Assembly: GCA_930367205.1 (NCBI GenBank)
Contig: OV884011.1
Span: forward strand, 135,693,437-135,757,436
DNA length: 64,000 bases
Source: Acanthosoma haemorrhoidale
Taxonomy: Eukaryota; Arthropoda; Insecta; Hemiptera; Acanthosomatidae
Direction of reading: 5' to 3'
Below the pieces are notes generated by a model. It ran no database searches. It was given only the letters and a program-made list of their open reading frames with translations, and had not been told where the DNA came from. Position numbers and translations under genes: made by a program. Position 1 is the first letter of the stretch. Each line of letters begins with the position of its first letter. Shown here in pieces: positions 57,227-64,000 of this stretch.

Positions 57227-57699
57227 TAGGATTATTCAAAAATATTTCACTAATAGTCATTGCTGGGACGTTGAATAAATATTTTTAAAAATATATGGAA
57301 CGCTAGGTGTCCCTACAGTTAGCTTCACTCCACATTGTAACGAGATTTTCAGTCATTGCAAGAGTTTGGGTAAAGAGAATTCTTATTGAGATATTCCTCA
57401 TTCGAACAGGATTAGCTCATTTGGCAGAGCAATTAAGCGAATTTATTTATGTAATCTTATATGTCTTATGTAGTTATTAATGCACAGGCATATGAATGTA
57501 TGCATTCAAATTTGGTAAATATTTTCTATTTATAGATTAAGTTTTAACATACTATGTATACCTGCATCAAGTCCTAAAAACAAGAATAATAAACTATAAG
57601 TAAAGTCTATTCGCTTAGTCGTTCAAGAAGATCAAAGATTTGACTGAACCGTTACCAACGCGTCACGACGGTGGGAAGAAATGAGAATTAAAAGTAAGG

Positions 57700-57830
57700 A
57701 CCTAAGCCGTGACGGCTAAAGATAGCAACCCATTAGACTGGTGGTTAGTGGAGTGACTGCTCTGATTAAGGATGGATGAGATTGGGTCGAACCCTTCCCT
57801 CCCACCAGAGCCTTAGGGATGAAGGGGGAG
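57700..57830 (+). repeat. Possible tRNA-derived SINE
   Basis: GGTGGTTAGTGGAGTGACTG near 57742 looks like a polymerase III A-box region, and GGGTCGAACCC near 57785 like a B-box with one base lost, about 40 bases apart as in tRNA genes. The surrounding block (57640-57900) is GC-richer than its flanks. No cloverleaf can be drawn with confidence, and no second copy was seen in this window. Confidence 0.35.
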
Positions 57831-59991
57831 GTAGGCACTGCCTTGAGTGGGAGATATTGTCCTCCTAATGGAAGTCACCGGTTGACATTATTAGTGATCA
57901 CTCTTATTGAAGTGTAGTTGAAGTCATATTACACCTCCATGATGAATTATAAGTACATCCCAAGAGCAATAAAAGCATTTTTTCAATGTGTACACAATTG
58001 TTAATCATAAAAGAAAATGTCTATTTTTCGGGAGGTTTTGCCTTCACCTTTTAGTTGGTCAAATATCATTTTTAGTTAGACAATTTTACCTGTTTGCCAA
58101 TCAAATTTAATCAAATTATTTCTGCGTACATATTTTGTTTTGAAAAAAAATCAAGTGAAATTTTATTGATTACAGAAATATTCATCTAATATTTATTTTA
58201 AAATAATTACCATTTACGACATAAAGAATTCATAAATATATATATATATATAGCATGTATGAAAACTGACTACACAACCTAGTGTATACGCTTCTCCTAC
58301 ATTAGATTCTGGAAACTTAAGATACATGTTCTTTTAATAATGGTAATAATTTGTAGGGGTAACATTTTCAACAGAGTTTAATATCAAATAAATATTCACA
58401 ATTTGATGAATTAGTTTGCATATTTCTGGCACGAAATTCTACTTATAACAAACCTTCCATGGCACCCATCTTGATTTATATTGTGGTAGTAAAAGTAGGC
58501 GATGCCTTGTCTGACCAATAAGATGACGTACTTCCGTGTCTTGTGGACACTTGCGTGGTCCAAAATTAATCAAACTTCTTCGAGATTATCATTTTCCGAC
58601 TAGTCGCAAACAATATTTTAAATATATGTTACGTTCAACTACTTCATGCCACACTATTCCATGGACGTTTATAGTCCAAAATAGGGACATATAAAGTTGG
58701 GCCTTCTAATGATCTCACACGAGCCACTGTGCTTACCACATTGATAAACATTTTCACGAGATGAACGCGTATTTACACGATAGTTCTTAATAATCGTACT
58801 GGTTGAAAAAATAAATGTTAGGAATAATAAAACCGTCAAGTATGTTTTAGACCCCCCAGAGAAAGAGAATTTATAAAGCTGATCATGCCCAAATTTAAAC
58901 TATTAAATTTAGTTGCTCAAAGGGTTGTAACTTCTAAATTATTTTTTAATTATTTACAAATTTTAATAATATTTTACCCCAATTATGTATTTAATTCAAT
59001 TCTTTAAAATATAGATGAACGATGTAAAGGAAGTAGAAATTGAATTAAACATATCGAGAGATACTTATGGGGACTCGAATGAGGTTTTGAATGACTTCTT
59101 TAACATATATGTTTGCCTCGATTATATTTTCTTGATAATTAATGGTGAAGCTTATTTGACATTTCCAATTCAAATTAAAATTTGATGTTTTTATATCGTT
59201 TGTACTTTTTTTTTATTTAACAATTGAATTTAGTCTGTACGTGTGACAGCCAATAAATAACTCGACATGTTAGTCCCATTCAAAGCTCCTGTCATGTTCG
59301 ACTTATAAAATTCAGTCGTATGACATGTTCATCCTCCGATCCTGCCTCTCAGTGTTTAGATTTTAGAAGCAGTGCGTTGTTATTTACTGCAAATTTGAGA
59401 AAAAAAATGTTACGTAACATTGTATAATACAGTTCTTGTTTATTAAAATAAAGAACATGCAAAATAATGTTAATTAAAATTGGCCATCAGATGATGAATA
59501 CCATAAATTTTCGCTATATGCGATACCAGACTCTAGGTGTAACCGAAAGGAGGTAATTAAGAGAGTTTCCGGAACTTCTGAGTACTCTGAGCCGGAGGCT
59601 TTTACTTTCGAAAGTTAATTGCATAAAATTATAATTAATAGTCTGTTCATAAAAGAAGTTAATTCCGGTGTGGCAACTTCCAGCTCAGCTAAAGTTTCTT
59701 CGGCTCATTCAGGACTACACGATGAGACAGGGCCAATTCTGAGCTAGAACGAGATATAAGGTGACGACGACAAAATCCAATATCATAATATCAGCTAAAC
59801 ACCACAGATTTGACATTTCATATTAAATTAACTCACGAATTTGAGGCATATCATCCATGTAAACATATAAAAAAGAACTTTCATATTTTAAAATTAAAAT
59901 AAGCTTCATAAATTTAAATACGATAAGGACATTGTAGTGAAGCACCGTTATAAATAACTATAAGTTTGGTTAACTGTTATAAATAACAGTG

Positions 59992-60148
59992 TGTTACGAC
60001 ACACCTGGCATGTGTTCAGAAGGTTTCAGTTTGAGCATATGCGTACTGTTTTCAATATCTATGTCTCATGTATTGTGTAAATAAAGTATATTGCGTTATT
60101 CAATTAAAAATGAAAATGTGTCTCATTATTCGGCCCCTTGTCACAACA
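59992..60148 (+). mobile_element. Candidate short solo LTR (family B)
   Basis: Starts TGTTACGACACACCTGGCAT and ends CCTTGTCACAACA. The ends form an imperfect inverted repeat (TGTTACGACA / TGTCACAACA), and AATAAAG occurs near 60079, consistent with an LTR poly(A) signal. The flanks show no clear target duplication, and 157 bases is short for an LTR, so it may be internally deleted. Confidence 0.45.
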
Positions 60149-61558
60149 GACATGCACTACAGGAGTAGCAACATTCAAATCTAACGATAAGTTTACGGGT
60201 AAATAAGAAGTTACAATTGCAAGCTTTTATTTTTATTTACGTTTAAAGAAGCTCTATATGAATATTTTTCTTGAACAAACGGCAGAAGTTTATTTTTAAT
60301 CAAACTTACGTAGTAATTCTACATTTGCCTTGTTTACAGTATATGACGTTGGAAAGTTTAGCTTGATGCTTTACAATCGTTTTAGGTGATAATTTGGCAT
60401 AAAAGCTGTCAAAAAATAGTAATCCCTGCCCTGGGAGTGCCATTTCTCTCGCCACTTATGACAGTGGTCGCATGCGAAACGAATGTTAATCATTAGATCT
60501 TAATTCATTTTTTGCAATTAAACTCATTGTGAACAGATTTAAAAAAAATAATCCAACTGTAGGGTTTTAGAGGGGATCAGAAAGTTCAGGACAGCTTTAA
60601 TGTGACTGAGAAAATCGGTTTGAAAGCAACAGGTAACCCTTAAAGAGATACCCTACAGGTTGTTTAAAATTAGTTTCATCGCCATGCCTGTGTACAGGAT
60701 TACGTTAAGAATCATGAAAATCTGTTTTGTACCCTTTCTAACCTTACAAGGTACATCCGAAAATGAAATATACCAAAACATATGCACCTTGAAATACAAA
60801 TAAGGCGCCATGAAATATCTACATTTTCCCTGTTTATCAAGTAAAAAAAATTATTTGATTTGGTAAAGGCAGTGTATTGAACAAGATAAATCCTATTTCG
60901 GCACTCAGCCTGTGTGTATGTAGTTTCTTTTTCAAAGGGGTGTTTCTCACTATTTCGGGTCTTGCTGATTTAATTTAATTTTATATACAATAACCGTTTC
61001 GCTAGGTGATGATATTTCTCAAAAATCAGTTTAGAAGATATTTAAGATTTAAATGTATAGTTTTTTTTTTTGCACTAAGTACATTTCACCAGAGCAAAAC
61101 CCGACCTCCGAAATACACTTATCTGTTTATAGAGATAGACAGATTAGTCTCTTACACTGTGAGAAAATAAAAGTCCTCACTAACTAGGCCTTGTGTCAAT
61201 ACATAGTATAATACATTCAAGTATAATTCGATTTAAAGAATAAGGATACTTTGTATACTTTTGGGTTGATATAATAGTTAAGACTAACAATAACATAGCA
61301 TTGCCAAGCATGTAAGGCCGGAGGTTTCACATTTCGGGCTAAACGCTTATGTCCATCACTTCCATTTTTGGGTGACTTCCAATAAGATAGTCTTAAATGC
61401 GAGCCCACTATAAATAAATGGGCGTAAAATCGTTAAACACCTAATATTATCGCATTAAAGCCGACAGTACTACCTATAGCTTATTGCGAAATACCCTTAA
61501 GTCATACTTAAAAACCGACATAATAACGACGGGAAAATGAGTCAAAAACCATGATTAG

Positions 61559-61841
61559 TTTACCCATAATAAATACCAGATTTTAACCAAAGAAAACGCA
61601 AAACTATACTCCACAGAGAGGCTGTCCAAATCCATAAAGAAATATGATGAGACGACAAATATTTGTTTGAAAAATTTTGGTCTTCCTGACAATGGAAAAT
61701 GGATATGTGACTACAAATTTTACAAAACTTTAATGTTCACTAAACAACCGCCCACATTATATAAAACACCGATACCTGACTATAGAAATTATTTTATTAA
61801 AAGGAGAACACAACAAAATATTAAAATTTGTAAATGACATT
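61559..61841 (+). pseudogene. Unidentified decayed coding segment, 5' part (interrupted by a solo LTR)
   Basis: An open frame of about 90 codons without an ATG encodes YQILTKENAKLYSTERLSKS, NFGLPDNGKWICDYKFYK and QPPTLYKTPIPDYRNY, a clearly protein-like composition unlike nearby intron sequence. A one-base shift near 61795 enters the frame that continues across the LTR target site as ILKFVNDI. A TACCAG at 61573-61578 could be a splice acceptor. The family is not recognised. Confidence 0.4.
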
Positions 61842-62746
61842 TGTCGGGTCATCTCAAGGGGGATGCCTAGTTACCCTAGCCCTAGTGACGAAGTGAGGGT
61901 TGATTAGGCGATGCCCTGGACAATTGCTTCATGACGGGTCTCACTACTGTACTATCTGACTCCATATTTGATAGGTATGTGCCCCGACAATGCACTATGT
62001 TCGGGAGAAGAGGTATAGGGTAGGTATTGTAGGTAGTTTATGTGGTCTTGGAATGACCACAAATTGACACTCAGTATCTAAGGGTAGGCGAAAACCGTCC
62101 GGATCCCACAGGCGAGTGTGAACCGGAGATTGCCGTGGTAGACTCTAATAGGTAAAGTTTGTAGGGCCACGGCAACCGTTGTCCACGTAGGAGAGGTCTC
62201 TTCCAAGGAGCTGCTATTTTCTGCGAGAATGAGGCAGAGAATCCCACTAGGAGAGTGTGGGGTCTGACAAGGCCGGACTAAAACATAGCGAGGTAGGAAG
62301 AGAGATCTAGAGGTTTTCATAAATGAGAAGGCCAAGTCTTGAAACATCAGTGCAGCTGCAGGTGCCAGTTAGAGAGCCGTTGTTAGAATGATTTACAGGC
62401 CAAAATCCAGCCGTACTTATACTCAGTGGTAGCTGTCAGTAGCCAATAATCTGAGGCGTTATTCTGACCAACCATACCGCAGAGTTGTGGTGACGCTTTG
62501 TTCTAGGCAGTGACCCAGGCCTCGGTCGCTTGCTACCTGCTTTTCCCAGACCTCTGATTACAGCCTCTGACTAGTTTTTTGCAGTTGCGTCTTTTATTGT
62601 TTACAATATTTACTCTGGTATGACTTATGGTTTGGTAATGTTATTTACATTTGTTTAAATTAATTTACAACATATTATAACCAATTTACAATATATATAC
62701 AATAGAGTATAGGGTGATTTATCTTATGTAGTTATCGGTCGCTACA
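61842..62746 (-). mobile_element. Solo LTR, family A, full length (905 bp), perfect target duplication
   Basis: On the minus strand it starts TGTAGCGACCGATAACTACA and ends GATGACCCGACA. ACATT at 61837-61841 and again at 62747-62751 is an exact 5-bp target duplication. It is homologous over its length to 50926-51854. No flanking internal sequence is present, so the element collapsed to one LTR by recombination. It splits an unidentified coding segment. Confidence 0.93.
62415..62421 (-). promoter_or_regulatory. LTR TATA box
   Basis: TATAAGT on the minus strand, followed by ACGGCTGGATTTTGGCCTGT; it occupies the same place as TATTTAAG in the sister LTR. It probably was the retroelement promoter. 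Confidence 0.45.
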
Positions 62747-62851
62747 ACATTGATTTCGGCAAATTGGCTTCACAAGAAATGGCAATGCTAAGAAAAGAGA
62801 GAACAAAACAAAAGAAGAATGAAGAGACCAATAACAGGATGTTATAGTAAT
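62747..62851 (+). pseudogene. Unidentified decayed coding segment, 3' part
   Basis: Right of the LTR, in the frame entered after the shift on the left side, the sequence encodes DFGKLASQEMAMLRKERTKQ and KKNEETNNRML, followed by a TAG. This is a charged, helix-forming C-terminus. Its continuity with 61559-61841 rests on the exact target duplication. Confidence 0.4.
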
Positions 62852-63559
62852 TCAATCTACTGCTTTGGGTAGATTGGTTGAACTGGTTTTTGTTTTGTGT
62901 TTTTTTCTAGTTAAGTTTTAAAAATTTTGAACCTTTATTCATTAATATATGTATTACAAAATGTTAATTAATTTAAGATTGAATGGAGCATATAAAAATT
63001 TCAAAACGAACCCTCCTTCTATGGCCCTAACAAACAGTAAAAAACAACAACTTTTGACATTGTATATACAGAAGGCGTGGCTGTTAGACTGAAATGCAAA
63101 ACCTGCCAGCCTTACAGGTTTGCCTATTCAGCTATTCTAAGCTAACACCTCTGAACCATTACCTAAAATAGTCTTGGATAGTCATTTTTCTTATAGGATG
63201 GATGTGTTAGAGCTCCAATGAATTTCCACTGACATTAGAGATTTTTTGTGGCTTCCTCAGAAGCAACAAACGAACTGATCCATGGATTTGTTTATTCGGG
63301 CATAGCATTTAGGGCATACCTTACGTACTTATAATGTAGGATTGGTGGATTGACTACAGGTTAAAACCTCTTCGAATCATTGTGGTTATGCTGAGTTAAT
63401 GAATTAAAATACACTCCTAAAATATCGAAACTCCTCCTTTCCGATTGATAAAACCTGTTACCCAGTGGCCCGTGATTTAGAATCTAAGCAGCAGTTCAAA
63501 GAGAGGCATTGTTTTTTAAATTATTTAAAGTATTTTTTTGTTTTCAATTTTTACTGATT

Positions 63560-64000
63560 AAAATTTATTTACTTTAATCATGAACTTCTTCTTCTACAAT
63601 AGTTTAGGAACACTAAACTATTCACTCACGCGCCTCGATGACCTTTCCTCCGATCATAGCCCTTTATTATTAACCATTTCTCTAAGACCAATTCACAAAC
63701 TGCCTCCTCCTTTATGTATTAGGGGCCCAGTCAATTGGGACCACTTCTACCAGCTACTTATAGATTCCGTAGACCTCAAAGTGTCCCTGAAAACATCCCA
63801 AGACCTAGACGATGCAGTGCGTTCTTTCACTACCCTGGTCTAGAGGTCGGCTTGGGAGGCATCGTCGCCCCACCATCATCCAAAATTCACAATCAAAATC
63901 GTTTACCTCAGCATCTGAATGACCTAATCCAATCCAAACGCCACTCCAGAACAGTGTGGCAATGATCCCGACATCCTGCTGATCGTCACTCGGACAATTA
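63560..64000 (+). pseudogene. LINE endonuclease C-terminal fragment, runs off the window
   Basis: The plus strand encodes TLNYSLTRLDDLSSDHSPLL and LTI, which matches the SDHSPLL motif closing the apurinic-like endonuclease domain of Jockey-type ORF2. Then come GPVNWDHFYQLLIDSVDLKV, SQDLDDAVRSFTTLV and an AWEAS segment, typical of the linker toward RT. A stop at 63843 and frame changes show decay. RT may follow beyond 64000. Confidence 0.82.

Noticed and set aside
57408..57440. tRNA gene suggested by TTAGCTCATTTGGCAGAGC
   Set aside because: Only the D-arm region fits; no T-arm, B-box or acceptor pairing follows.
58078..58115. Possible first BRSK exon, because the minus strand ends ..GGCAAACAG before GTAAAA
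   Set aside because: The required frame reads DWQTG rather than the family's GKGQTG, with no similarity upstream.

Overview
The window is AT-rich animal DNA, most probably from an insect. It is dominated by one very long host gene on the minus strand, and most of the remainder is decayed transposable elements. The host gene is the neuronal polarity kinase BRSK/SAD, called sugar-free frosting (sff) in Drosophila. I could place 13 coding exons between 45677 (5' side) and 1173 (3' side). All 12 intron phases agree, so the reading frame stays open for 678 codons plus a stop. The insect-like kinase, UBA-like and C-terminal segments, together with Copia, Ty3/gypsy and Jockey-type elements, point to an insect; the order cannot be fixed from sequence alone. 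The first exon, with the start codon and the glycine-rich ATP loop, was not found and probably lies beyond position 64000.

Layout: 1-875 is a (CT)n microsatellite running into a truncated LTR copy. 1173-17956 holds the ten downstream BRSK exons (UBA-like and C-terminal regions plus the second half of the kinase domain), with introns carrying a TIR miniature element (5781-6038), another truncated LTR (7343-7741), and a Copia 5' end with decayed gag (about 8500-9360). The 13-kb intron 17957-30968 carries a LINE reverse-transcriptase relic, a fold-back element with 184-bp arms (24227-25112), and a mosaic of LINE RT, gypsy RT, an LTR-like stretch, a tRNA-Phe primer-binding site and gag (25740-27182). 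The 10.5-kb intron 31110-41643 carries LINE fragments that mostly share one 3' tail. Exon 41644-41729 lies between two 282-bp direct repeats.

45678-64000 is the first visible intron or the upstream flank. It carries an internally deleted Jockey-type LINE (about 49690-50925) and two full-length solo LTRs of one family. One of these (61842-62746) has a perfect 5-bp target duplication and splits an unidentified decayed coding segment. This region also has a LINE ORF1 fragment with three zinc knuckles, two hairpin-forming MITEs, and a LINE endonuclease fragment that runs off the right edge.

No CRISPR, operon or prokaryotic structure is present, and I saw no convincing new host gene system. The most unusual items are the fold-back element, the LTR-split coding remnant, LTR copies whose homology ends at a CT/GA tract, the template-switch MITE, and the exon flanked by near-identical direct repeats.
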